A stretch of 64,000 bases of DNA from Melastoma dodecandrum (taxonomy: Eukaryota; Streptophyta; Magnoliopsida; Myrtales; Melastomataceae), in the NCBI GenBank assembly GCA_029817715.1, contig JARUPY010000290.1, positions 620,001 to 684,000 on the forward strand, read 5' to 3'. Position 1 is the first letter of the stretch, and the number at the start of each line of letters is the position of its first letter. Positions 13,050 through 24,850 of this stretch are shown here, piece by piece. Under the pieces are notes generated by a model, which did no database searches, was not told the DNA's origin, and saw only the letters and a program-made list of their open reading frames with translations. The translations under genes and the position numbers were made by a program.

Positions 13050-13053
13050 TATT
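12982..13053. other. 72-bp spacer at the centre of the viral inverted repeat
   Basis: The left arm reads CCTGGAAAAAACTGAAAG up to 12,981 and the right arm begins CTTTCAGTTTTTTCCAGG at 13,054. The 72 bases between are not palindromic. They would be the loop of any RNA read across the two arms. Confidence 0.85.
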
Positions 13054-13465
13054 CTTTCAGTTTTTTCCAGGCTTTTGCATACCTTCCTTCATAAGGAGTT
13101 ATAAACCAATCTTTGTCTGGTTTATCACAGAGATCATATTCAAGGAAGACATCCAGTTGTTTCAAGATGGTTTTCTGGACTTTGAGTTCTATGTACTTGG
13201 TTAACCATCTAATATGATATCCTAGACGACTGAGGTGTCTGGGAGATTTCCATGTGGGTTCCTCAAACCGTCTGCGGTGAATGGCTATGTGAAAATGACT
13301 GTGCATCCACCAGTTTAGGGGAAAGCAAGGTTTACAGAGGCAATGTCTCCTTGGAGGTCTCATCTTTGACCTGCTATCAATATCAAGCCGATGGCCGAAC
13401 GCCCTCTTGGCTAGGTGGCACTTACTGGCGAAGTAGATAGCCTTACGGTTCCTAGAGAGATTCTT
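13025..13465 (-). pseudogene. Leader-region open frame of the pararetrovirus, right arm
   Basis: Reverse-complement counterpart of the frame at 12,570-13,049, with first ATG at 13,363. At least one residue differs (Thr here, Ala in the left arm, in the KVQKxILKQ segment). After the viral sequence ends at 13,054 this frame reads ten codons into the spacer and stops at 13,025. Function unknown; conserved between arms. Confidence 0.5.
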
Positions 13466-13898
13466 TCAAAGAGACGATATGCTTGCTGTAAACAATGCTT
13501 TAGCACCTTAACTAGAAGATAAGCAGTCAAACAGAGTAAAAGAGGAATTCACCGGGCTCAGCAAAACATAAGAAAGATGATTGATGATAGATAATAGATC
13601 ATGAGGGTAAGACAGAACCTGGAAAATTCTGGAAAGAGCAGTGACAGAATAAACATGAACACAAATACTCTATGAACATGAAATAGCAAAGACATAGAAT
13701 GAAGTTCTGGGTTTTTCTGATTTTTTTGGATTTATCGAATGTAGAGAGATTTGGTGAGAGATCTAGAAGACTATACTGCCTGCCCTGGTTATTACCCTAT
13801 AAGTGTTTAGAACGCCATGGAAGTGGTGCTCGAGAGGTTTTCTGGGAAAACTTTGTATATTGCTCGAGACTTGTCTTTCCAGTGTTACAAGAGGTAGC

Positions 13899-13906
13899 TA
13901 TATATA
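13899..13906 (-). promoter_or_regulatory. Viral TATA box, right arm
   Basis: Mirror copy of the TATA box at 12,119. It faces left, toward the centre, so the two viral promoters converge across the spacer. Confidence 0.55.
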
Positions 13907-14023
13907 GCAAAAACTAGAAAAGAAAACTAGGCTGTGGATTGTCCACGTTATGATCTACTTTCCTAGTGCTTGAGTGAGCTGGAAGATTTGATCTTATCTC
14001 TTTGTCCTTTATGCATGTGAGGA

Positions 14024-17000
14024 TTACTGGTGAGTCTTTGGCTTCTTTCCATGTGGGTCCTTGTCTTTAGCTTTTGGGGGTCTCTTGTATCTTGTTGATG
14101 GACCGGCTGATTGATCTGGGCCTGGTGGCTGATTTGGGCTTTGTGACGATCCTGGGCCTGTTAGATCAATACTGTGGAGTATGTCTTCTGCAACTGCATC
14201 CCAATCAGTTTGGGCCTGTGAGAAAGTGTGTAGGGCCATTGAGAGATTCCAAACGTGGGTCATGTTGATCCTTAAAATTCTTTGGGCCAAAAGGTCTTCA
14301 TCTGTTGGGAATGGGCACGTATTTAGTATGCAGAGCTTTTCTGTGAGGCACTGTCGGTTGTATGCTGCATCCTGGTACTCTGGTGTGCCTGGATGGTATG
14401 AAGGTGGAACGACATGTGGCAAGAGAACTGTCATGTCCTCAAATTCTCCATAATGTAGAGCAATTGAGTTAGGCAAGCAGGAGAATTCATCAACTGTATT
14501 TATGGAAACTAATGAATGTGCTTCTTCACTGTAGTGCCATCTTCTGCAAAACAGAAAAATTGAGTTAGCTGTAATTCCCGGCCACTTTTGGTAGCGGTAT
14601 GCATGTTCTTCGAACCATATTTTCCACTGAACCAATGGTGCAAACCATGATAGCACCTCAGCCAAATAAGCACGTGGATGCTTGTGTGGGGAGTAAACAA
14701 AGAGATCTCCAAAGCTGTCTAAATATTGTAGCATTTCAGCTGCTGGGAATTCTAAGGCTGTGGTGTGTGAATGGAAGAAGTACCAAAGGAACCACTTTAA
14801 ATCTTCTGGGAAGATTTCTTCTGGTCGTATGGGAAAGAGATGTAAGAACGGATAAGTAGGGTGTAATCCTTCCACTGGAAAAAAATATCTGTCCATATTT
14901 CTGGAAAATCTGTTCCAGGTAGTATTCCATCCTGGTATAGGGTTGAGAAAGGATATTTAAAGCATAGTCAAATCTGAACAATTCATTCCATCGATGAATT
15001 TCTGGGGGCATTGCTGTAGCCTGATTTCTCCGAGGCTTTGCTTGGATATGAGTGGTGAACATAGCCTGTAGCTTAGGATGCTCCAAGAGTTTGGGGTTAG
15101 CTGTATCAAATGGTCTTGATAAGAAATCAGCAACCACATTAGATTTACCTTTGATGTGTTTGACTGTGAAAGTATACTGGGAGAACCATTCTGACAGTCT
15201 TAACAGTTGAGCACTAGGTACAATCTTCGTGTTGAAATTCATCATTGAGCTGAATGATTTGAAGTCTGTCTCAACCAAGAAATGATGTCCTGCTAGGTGG
15301 AACTCGAACTTTTTGATGCCATACTTGACTGCTAGGATTTCTTTAATCGATGAGTGATAATGTTGTTCAGCATGGCTGAATTTTCCTGACTTGTATGCAC
15401 AAACTCTTCTCTGTCCATCCTGTTCGTCTAGGAGTATAGCAGCCCAAAATTCATTACTTGCATCTGTTTGCAAGACTCTGATTCCATCAGAAGGGATTTG
15501 TAATGGGGGTAGGTGCTGCAATTTGGACTTGAGAACTTTGACTGCTTCAGTTTGTGCATCATTCCATGGTAGTGCATTTTTCTTTAAATGCTTTTCCAGC
15601 TGGCTGGTATACTGGCTGATTCCTGGGACAAAATCTCTTAAATAATTTACAATTCCCAAAAATTGTTGTACCTGTTTGACCGTCAGTTGTGAATCAGGGA
15701 ACTTGAGAAGTTCTTGTGCTATGTGCGGTCCAGGGTAGTATTGTCCGTCTGCCAGTTTCATACCTAGGAAATCAATTGTAGTAGTGCACAGCTGTACTTT
15801 CTTTTCTGCAAGCATGATTCCATACTGACTCAAGAGTTGTGCAAACTCTTTTAATAAAGCTTCATGAGAGGTTAGATCATTGCTAAATAGCAGGATATCA
15901 TCTATGTAAATAAGAGCAGATGATTGCAGAGATCCAAAAATATGAGTCATTGTTTTTTGGAAAAGTGAGGGGGCAGTCTTTAATCCGAATGGTAGGACCT
16001 TCCATTGATAATGTCCATTGGGAATGCAGAACGCTGTCTTCCATCTCTCTTCGGGCCGAATTCCAATCTGCCAGAAACCACTTTTAAGGTCAAATTTTGA
16101 GAATACCTTGGCTTTGGCTAGGGAAGAGAACAAAGCTGTTTTGTTTGGAAGACGAAAGTTGATGTCCATCAGGAAGTGATTCAATGGTTGATAGTTGATC
16201 ACCATTCTCTTTTTCCCTCGAGCTTGTTCTGATCTCTTATTGACGTAAAAAGCTTGACATGCCCAAGGTGATTTGGAATATTCTATCAGACCTTGTTTTC
16301 GCAGTTCTTCACATTCTTCTTAAATCTTTACAGCATCTTCAGGGTTCAATCCCGGATGACTTGCTTTTGTGGGAGTGATATCCTCATTCTGTTTGAATGG
16401 TAGGCTGACAAAGAATTGGGGATTCTTCCACAATGGATTAGGGCACTTGGCTAGGAACTCTTGATGATTCTCTGCAAACATGGGTTTGAAGAGTTCCATG
16501 ATCTGTTCTGCTGGTTGTACAGAATACATCCGTTCTTGTTGTACAAATGGTTTGAAGCTTGACTTAAAACGGATTCCTGTTGGGAGGAATCTCAAACTCG
16601 GAATTTGTTGTAGCAAGTCCCATCCAAGGACAAGATCCTTTCCTGGAAGATTAGTTGCAACAATAGCAGAACTGATAGTGCAAGTGGGAAAAATCATGAC
16701 CTTTATGATTTTTGTCCTGAGATATGTTGAAAAGTTTTTACTGGATGCAGCCTTGTAGGTGTTTACTTCTGGGACTAAAAAGTCTGATGGTACCATGGCA
16801 GGATTTATCATACTTTCTGCAGCTCCTGTATCAATGAAAGCAATTGCCTGTATAGGCCTGTGATACTTGGAGAAGTAGATTTGTACCTTGATATGGGGAG
16901 AGACTCTTGTAGCAGCAATGAATGGTAAATCTGCTGGTGAACTTTCTTCCATGATCGAGGAATCTTCCTTTCCCTTCCTAGAACTGGATTCACAAGAAGG

Positions 17001-20000
17001 AAGTGATCTTGTATAAATAAATGGGATGGCTCCAGCCGATTGTGGAGGATGTCGTGAAATGGTGGTGAAAGTATAAATCTCTCGATAGTCAGAGTCTTCA
17101 GATTCTTCTGTTTGATGGGCTGAGCTAGGATGTTTATCTTCTAGGCAGCATATAGTTGGCTCATCATCTATAGAGAAGATTGACTCTACATCTGCATCTT
17201 GCAGTGTCACACCTGTGAGTGCTTCCAGTTGTGCTACAAACTTCCTCTGACCTTGAGGACATTCTTTCGCATAATGTCCCTTTTTTCCACAGACATAGCA
17301 TTTGGAGGATTTGACTCCTGGAGAGGTTTTGCTCTTGAATCGTAAAAACCTTTTCCTCCTCTGAGGAGCAAATCTAATTGGGTATCTTTTTGCCCGTCTT
17401 TGAGGTCTGTGCTTCTTGTCTCTCTTCTTGTGATGAGATTTGGGACTTATATGGCTTCTGGAATATCGTCTGGATTTCTTTGAGCAGTCACATGATTCTT
17501 TGCTGCACTTGGTGGTGTATCTTGGAGGCCTGCAAGCAACTTCAAGCTTTCTATCATATTTGAGGAAGGTTCGTATTACCTCCTTTCGTTGACAGAGTTC
17601 ATTTATGGCAAAATGTACTGCTTGTACAATCTGTCCCTTAGTAAGATCCATGACTCTAAGGTTCTTAGCTGCTAGTTCCTTTTCAACCAAAGCGGATATG
17701 TCTTCTAATACTGAGGACAGGAATACTGGTTTTAGCGCATTATCTGCTCCAAGGTTGAGGAATAGGTGGATCATTCTTTTGAAATGCCTATTCACTTCTT
17801 TTTTGTCGTAGGAGCAACACTTCCTTTTGAAGAACTCTCTTCTCATTTCATCCATCTGATTATCAGGATTTCCTATGAAGTGTGCATGTACATGACTCAA
17901 GAATTCCTGGAACTGAAGGCTTAGCAGCTGGATCTGAGTTGGTTCAGGAACAAGATCCCACCAGGTCTTTAAGATGCCTGTAAACCTGGCTGTTAGTTCT
18001 GAAAGAATATCAATTGAAGAAAAGACTGTGAGTCTTTTAAATAAACACCAAGAATGAAATTCTTTTAGTCGGTCTGCCCATTTATCCCAGCGGATATCAT
18101 CTAACGTAAACCGTAGATTATGCTTGTCTCCAGTGCCGGGGTTCGTCCTTTGTCTTTCCTCATATTGTTCTGAGAAATCGGCATCTTCTGGTTCATAGAC
18201 TTCAGGTTCTCTGTCGGCCATCAAAACTTGAGGATGCTCATCTTCCGAGGAGCTTGTAGTATATTCCAAAGGATTTGATATAGTGTCGGATGCCAGATCT
18301 GAGGATTCTTTCTCATCTGCCGATAAAGTACACCGGGTCATAAAAATCTTTGAGGTATATTCATCAACTTGATCCGAGGTGGCATTATCATATCCATCTG
18401 AATTTGTATAGTTTTCAGAGGGAGATGTCTCTGATTCCTCCGAATCATTTGATTGGAACCTGGCCTGAGGCCTGGGCAGATTTCTTGGAGATATTTCTTC
18501 TCTGATGAATAAGTGCTGCCTTGGCAATGGTTGACTGGGGGAACTAGTTGAACTTGACAGACTCGGCTGTTGTTTCTTTTCCGTGGCGGCGGAGCTGGGA
18601 ATCTTTCTTTTTCCTTCTTTTATTTCCCTCCTTCGGTGTTCGCTCTTCTGCTGTTTCTTTGCAATGTCCCTGAGTTCTGCAACATCCCGCTTTGTTGTAG
18701 GAGCGAACAAATTATATCCTTTCGCATGATCCTGCAAGGGTGAGTAGAAGGAGTGTCTATTAAAACCAAAGGGATCCCCTGGCTGACCTGGGGGGATAGA
18801 AGAAGTTCTTTCTTCTACCGCCTTGATCTTTCTTTTTAACTTGATGATCTCTTCATCTGGGTCAGCTCTGAAGTATGAAGGGAATTTTCCTTGTACAAGG
18901 TCATCTAGGTTCTTTTGTAGAACTCGCAGCACTTCATGCATTCTTTCGTTGTCAGATTCAATTCCTTTATAGAGAAGTTCGTGATGTCCATCAAGCTTCT
19001 CATGCAGGGTTTTTTCAGCTGTTAGGAAGTGATTCTGGAATGTGCTGATCTTGTTACTGATACTACATAATGCATCATTCTGAATCAATGCATTCTGGCT
19101 TTGCCAGTTCAAGACTGTTTCTGCCATACTATTTTCCGTTGGTCGTCCATTATTATCTATGGCTGTGGGAACAGGAATCTTTGCCATATACTTCACGTTA
19201 TCCACGGTATGTTCCTCAGTTGGTGGGAAAGTGTAATGGTGAGGGTCAGGTCTCATCATCATAACCGCTAGAGTAGTCTGGAGTGGACTGAACTTGACTT
19301 CCTGAGAGCAACGTCCAACAGCTTGCTGGTACATTGGTAGCGTTGTATCAACCACGGCTGATGGCAGGACCAGTTCTTCCGGGTGCTTTTTCTGCCATTT
19401 CAGAATTGGCTTATAGCATGGGAGAATCCGTTGTGTCGGCTTCGTAGGCAGTTTTCTCTTCCAAATTAGTTCTTGATCAGGGAAGGCTGATACTGAAGAT
19501 GGTGCGGGTGGTTTGTCATGATTATCCCATCCTGTAGGGATAATTGGACCCGTCTCTGGATCCGTAGTCGGAATATCATAATTGACTATATAGTCAAATT
19601 TTCCAGAGGGTTGACCAAGGAGTCCTGGTCTGTCCATTTTCCTTATGGGCTTTTGGCAACAGTCCTCTTCATCACTATCATAGTCGGAGTCAAGGACGGG
19701 AAGAGGTCTCTTTTTGTTGCAGGACCTTCGTTTTCTTCGCTTGCTATCATCTTCTTCAAGAGTCTCTGGTTGATCACAATCACAAGTTGAATCACACTGG
19801 GCATCATCCCAGAAACAATGATCAGAATGTCTGTCTTTGAAGAAATAGGAGGGATTTCCTTGTCCATCAAATGAATGGATGATCCTGTTGAGCGAATCTG
19901 GTTTCCTTTCCTTGGGTACTGGTTGTACTATGAACATGCTTGGAAAAAGGGGTGGTGCCGATGGTTCTTTGGTTCGGTCATACTTGATTGTGATTGTACC

Positions 20001-20882
20001 ATCTTTATCCCTGATAAAAATGGGAGATGTAGACTGGATGGGGGCAACCGGTGCCGTTCGTCTCTTGATTTGCTCGTAGTCTGTGACCCACTTCTCAGGT
20101 AGTAACTTCATCAGCTCAGTGCGCGGTATCTGTCTTGGGACATGAATGCAGGTAGGAGCTTTATGATTGAAGTAATCTGCTGTGATAAGCAGAGCTTCAT
20201 CTGAAGCTTCATGTAGCTTAAGGTCCAAGGCATGGTTCTGCACCATGTATGCCATTTGGTAGTGCAGCGTTGCCTCAATGGAGTCTGAAACAATCGGTGC
20301 TCCACATATTTGGAGTTGGACCTGTAATGCTTCCTGGATCTTGTTATCCCCGAGAGACATGCAGAAATTAGGATAAAGAGTAACAAATACAGTTCCTGCA
20401 TTTAGTGTAGTCTCTATTGTTCCAATAACCGCATGCTGGTATTCCATATATCTGGTGTCCAATAAGGCCATTCTTGCTGTAACAGGCAGTCCTTTTCGTC
20501 CATGGTAAGTTAAGGCAAGTCTGATTGCTCCAAAATGGAGATGAGTGTATCCTTTGTCCAACCATTTGTCCAAAAATTCTGCGGGCCAGTGCAAAGTCAC
20601 AAACTGTTCTCTTTGGGTCCCCAGAATTGGGTGCTGGTTAAATTTACTGGTCTGGACATATTCAAGGACCGAAGAAGATGTCTGTCTGATCAATGTCCGA
20701 ATGCTTCTTATTGGGCCTGTCAATGGTTTATCATAAGCAGCATATGGGTTGAGCAAAGGAAGCTTAGTATTGGCAACCTGATTTTCATCACAATTTTTAT
20801 GAGTAGTTTCATAAAGGGATTCTATACTAGAGCTTGATTTTCTAGAGGATGAGCTGAGGTCAAGATTTATGGGGCTATCCAT
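14024..20882 (-). pseudogene. Pararetroviral polyprotein, right arm, one stop and one frameshift
   Basis: Same domain order as the left arm, from the ATG at 20,882 to the stop at 14,024. The zinc knuckle is at 17,259-17,300. The protease and RT parts are separated by an in-frame TAA at 16,320-16,322, at the same codon as in the left arm. The RT frame here keeps the Trp codon that is a stop in the left arm. A run of seven A at 14,879-14,885 (six in the left arm) shifts the frame just before the C-terminal extension, which is then read from 14,896 to 14,024. Between the coat-protein acidic linker and the zinc knuckle the two arms also differ by clustered substitutions and one 3-base indel. Confidence 0.9.
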
Positions 20883-20956
20883 GGTGGTAAGGCAGGGCAA
20901 TAACTTCAGGCAGGAGTAATAATCTCTATTTCTCTCTCTCTCTAAAAAGAAGAAGA

Positions 20957-21196
20957 AAACGAATGTATTCATACCTGTATGGCTCTCTATCCAGAAACAT
21001 GGACATATATTTTTTCCAGTGGAAGGATTACACCCTGACTTTGAGGACACTCTTTCGCATAGTGTCCTTTTTTGCCACAGACAAAACATTTAGAAGATTT
21101 GACGCCTGGGGAGTTTTTGCTCTTGAATCGCAAAAACCTTTTCCTCCTCTGAGGAGCAAATCTAATTGGGTATCTTTTTGCCCGTCTTTGAGGTCA
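20957..21196. mobile_element. Rearranged scraps of a third, diverged pararetrovirus copy
   Basis: Next to the right arm lie two joined viral fragments in opposite orientations. Bases 20,990-21,036 match, on the plus strand, the start of the C-terminal extension (left arm about 11,123-11,169). Bases 21,037-21,196 match, on the minus strand, the coat-protein zinc-knuckle region (right arm 17,253-17,406), but with many more differences than separate the two main arms. Bases 20,957-20,989 are unassigned. Such patchworks are typical of integrated caulimovirids joined by end-joining. Confidence 0.75.
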
Positions 21197-21851
21197 AGGC
21201 GAAATTTATGAGTTATCAAGTTTTGTTGTAAAACAAAGAATGGAAAAAAGGAAGAAGGAAAACGAGAGAATATGGATAGAAAATTGGGGAATAATTTCTT
21301 ATTTGATTTCAAATATCATACGTATACAATAAATATCTCTTCTATTTATAGAGATTTTACAATCGAGAGAATCTAAAGAATTGTAACCGAATTAATAATA
21401 AATGATTACAATAAATGGTCATTCACATATATTTACAGTAAGTTTGACTTTACAAGTTTGAGTTCCAAAAAAATAAAAAGTGAAGACTTGTAAAATTCGA
21501 CTTCTTTAAGGGTTTTTTTGGAAGTTGGACTTTGGGATACTAATTCTGGAATTTCGAAATTATTTACTTTGACAAATTTTTTTCGGGTACATTATTTACA
21601 TTATTTATGCCTCTCAAATTTGAACTAATATTCTATTTTGTCAGATATAATTTTATCGAGTTCGTAGAAACTGCCATCTTCGTAAGTCACGAAGTATACG
21701 TGTGACACTTTTAGCCTTGTCCGGAAGGCGGAGACTCAGACACACGTGAGCGAATACCAAGGGCAGGCTGAGCTGCCTAAAAAAGACGAAGTCGAAAGGG
21801 TTAATTGCGACTGTTGCTGCTTGCCCAACAGTTTTCTAATTGGTTTTAGGG
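21197..21851. other. Upstream region of LST8
   Basis: AT-rich, no gene. It has a CTATTTATAG at about 21,338-21,347, which reads as a TATA-like CTATAAATAG on either strand, within repeat-like sequence. The final 150 bp becomes richer in G and C and presumably holds the LST8 promoter and 5' UTR; no TATA box stands out there. Confidence 0.35.
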
Positions 21852-24850
21852 ATGACCCAGCAGCAACTGCAGCAGCAGCCGACGGTGATCCTGGCCACGG
21901 CCAGCTATGACCACACCATCCGCTTCTGGGAGGCCAAGAGTGGCCGTTGCTATCGTACCATCCAGTACATGGATTCCGTTTGTCTCCCACCCCCTTCCTT
22001 TTGGCCCTTTTATTTTTGGGTTGGGGGTTGAAGTTGGGATTTTGATCCAGTGTTGTTGTTGTTGTTATATGGTGTGTCGTGGGCAGCAAGTTAATCGGCT
22101 GGAGATAACCCCGCACAAGCGATTCATAGCGGCCGCTGGGAACCCCCACATCAGGTTGTTCGACATCAACTCCAACAGCCCTCAGCCTGTACGCTTCCCC
22201 TTTCTCTCCCTCTCTCTTTTATCTTTCTTCCATTTCTTTCCATCCCTAAAATCATTGAATATGCCAATGTTTCATCTGTTAGGTGATGAGTTTCGATTCC
22301 CATACCAGTAACGTCATGGCCGTCGGCTTCCAGTGCGATGGGAACTGGATGTACTCAGGTTCGGAAGATGGAACTGTTAAAATCTGGGATCTCAGGTGGG
22401 TGACCAAATGTCAATTAGTCTGATTGATGATGATACCCTGTGCCGCATTGCATTTTTTATAAGTAATCTGTGCTTGTGAACTTATTGGCAATGCAGGGCT
22501 CGTGGATGCCAGAGAGAGTATGAAAGCCGTGGTGCTGTAAATACCGTGGTGCTGCATCCTAATCAGGTCGCATACCTTGTCCCATTTTATCATCTCTGGA
22601 TGGCTTTTTTTTTTTATTTGGTACCTAGAATAAAACTGATCTAAGTAGTCCTCTTTGTAGACAGAATTAATATCTGGAGACCAAAATGGAAATATACGAG
22701 TTTGGGATTTGAATGCTGATTCTTGCAGCTGTGAGCTGGTATGTTGATACCCATATTTGTGAAGTTTTACTGTATGTGTGCTCATGTTGTTTCTACTTAG
22801 GAAATATCATGGCTTCTATCGTTGATCTGTTTCGTGTAAATTTAGGTGCCAGAAGTGGATACTCCTGTGAGATCTTTGACAGTCATGTGGGATGGGAGTT
22901 TAGTTGTTGCTGCAAATAATCATGGAACCTGTTATGTTTGGCGATTGCTGCAAGGGACTCAGGTAGTTATACTTTCGCAGCGACATTTTCATTATCTTCA
23001 CTTGTAATTTTTCCTTATAGTTACGGCCAAATTCTTTCTGGTAGACAATGACAAACTTTGAGCCACTGCATAAGCTGCAAGCACACAATGGTTATATCCT
23101 TAAATGTCTTCTTTCACCTGAATTCGGTGAGCCTCAGAGGTTAGTTTAGTTATCTCTATACTGGCACGATGGCCATCTCGTCGGTCTTCACTGTACTAGA
23201 ATGTAGTTTCAGGCAATTTAAGGTCGTGAATGATCTGATACTATTATTCATTTCCCTTTTACTGTGAAAAATTTCTTACAATTTTTTTGTTTGAGATGGT
23301 TTACGAGATACTGGTGGAGCTCTCAAATCATGTAGTAAATAGATTTCTCATGATAATTCAATTTGACTTTATGAGATTAAGAAAGGAAACGCCTCATGAT
23401 TTTCCTGATGGTTAAAGTAAGTACTCATGTATGATTTTTTTTTTTAAGGCCCTTTAGATTTTCTAACATTGTTTCTGTGTTATCACAATTCAAAAAATAT
23501 GACTTACTTAAGAATATTAGCTAAAAAAAGGCTTGTCATCATTGCTGCTACTAAACAAACTGAAATCTCAGTTAATGCTTTTTGCTAATTTGTTATGTAT
23601 TCTATGGAATACATTTTCTTTTTTAAATTTCTTTTTATTGCGGTGTGATTTGATTAAGATGAATTCTTTTCTATCCCTTCCACAATGTTCTGGCTTTAGT
23701 ATTTCTTTTTTGTCATATTTTTGGTTCAAGCCAAAAGTCATGGTCTGAAAAGGTTCAAAATCCTTCTGCATTTTATCCTATCCGTTGCTTAATATTTGTA
23801 ATATAATATTCTTACCAGGACATTTTAGGACAGTTTTTAAAATATGTAGATCGATAAAATAGATATTTCCTGGAAAACAAAAAATCCTTTGCACTAGTTT
23901 ATCGTAATTGTCTGCCACCAAAGGCCGAACCAGTTCCATCTCTATTCCTTGTCTACCAGTTGTATTTATTTTTCTTCTATTTGTTCTTGGCTAAATTTGT
24001 ATGTTTAATTTATGCAAACCAAATGTCGGGATAGTTACTCTTTGATTCTATTAAATGGACCAAACATAAAGCTACGTGTACTCCTCCATATATGCATGAT
24101 ATGTTTTGTGAACCAAGTGTAACCTCAGATGTTTGCCCATGGGATTGCTTAAACGTGTAGTCATCTATCTTGTAATTAGGTATCTGGCTACTGCTTCCTC
24201 TGACCATACGGTCAAGATATGGAATGTTGATGGTTTCACACTGGAAAAGACTTTGACAGGTACTCATGGAGTAATCTTTGGATACTGCTCTATTTCCTTG
24301 TACAGTTTGCTGCAGCAGTGTCAGTGATTCTGTTTCTTGTGCTCTTTAGGGCATACACGCTGGGTATGGGATTGCGTTTTCTCAGTTGATGGTGCTTATC
24401 TTATAACAGGTAAAATACATCAACTCGCATCACATTGACCTCTTTATGTGATTTGCTTAATGTCCATCCCAGCTGACTTGTTAATGAATTGTTCAAAGTT
24501 TTTGGTTTGTTCTTCCTGAAAGCTTTTATTTGGCCATTTACGGTAGGTGGTCTTTCTATTGTAGTAATCAGTAGGTTCCATGCCTCTGACAAATCGGTGG
24601 ATATCAACTAAGTAGGTTGGATTCGGTTGGAGCAGTTAATAGTCGCGTCAGGTCGGTGTCTTAGTTTCTGGACAACTAATGATGGTGAGACCTTTTTCTT
24701 TTGAAATCCCTCTTGATGCCAGCTTCCTCAGATGCGACTGCAAGATTGTGGTCCATGTCGTCTGGCCAAGTTATCAGAGTGTATCAAGGACATCATAATG
24801 CAACAACTTGCTGTGCTCTCCACGATGGCGCGGAGACATCTCCAGGCTAA
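21852..24850 (+). CDS. LST8: LST8, WD40 subunit of the TOR kinase complex
   Basis: LST8 (GbetaL) binds the TOR kinase domain and stabilises TOR complex 1, which couples growth to nutrients. Ten exons give 322 residues: 21,852-21,977; 22,087-22,188; 22,283-22,395; 22,497-22,566; 22,661-22,738; 22,846-22,962; 23,045-23,139; 24,180-24,259; 24,350-24,409; 24,723-24,850. Every intron is GT-AG and all phases fit. Seven WD40 blades are visible by their end motifs: [58 protein letters not shown] and DATARLWSM. The ATG at 21,852 gives the expected short N-terminus ([10 protein letters not shown], somewhat Gln-rich); the frame is open a few codons upstream but without another ATG. Intron 7 is long (about 1.04 kb). 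No lesion seen, so it is probably functional. Viral sequence lies 0.65 kb upstream. Confidence 0.95.

Larger units (their letters stand above)
13054..20956 (-). mobile_element. Endogenous pararetrovirus (Caulimoviridae), right arm of inverted pair
   Basis: Reverse-complement copy of the left arm with the same inner end (13,054 against 12,981) and the same outer end (20,956 against 5,073). Paired coordinates sum to about 26,029-26,035 along the whole length, so only a few small indels separate the arms. It carries the polyprotein, a TATA box at 13,899-13,906 and the leader frame. It shares one stop with the left arm and has its own frameshift. Two short blocks (about 18,620-18,660 and 18,770-18,805) differ much more than the rest. 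Its outer end lies about 0.9 kb from the LST8 start codon. Confidence 0.9.

Noticed and set aside
12127..13053. Search for a tRNA-Met primer-binding site in the viral leader
   Set aside because: No stretch matching the expected complement of the tRNA 3' end was found; it may lie in viral sequence that is not present here.
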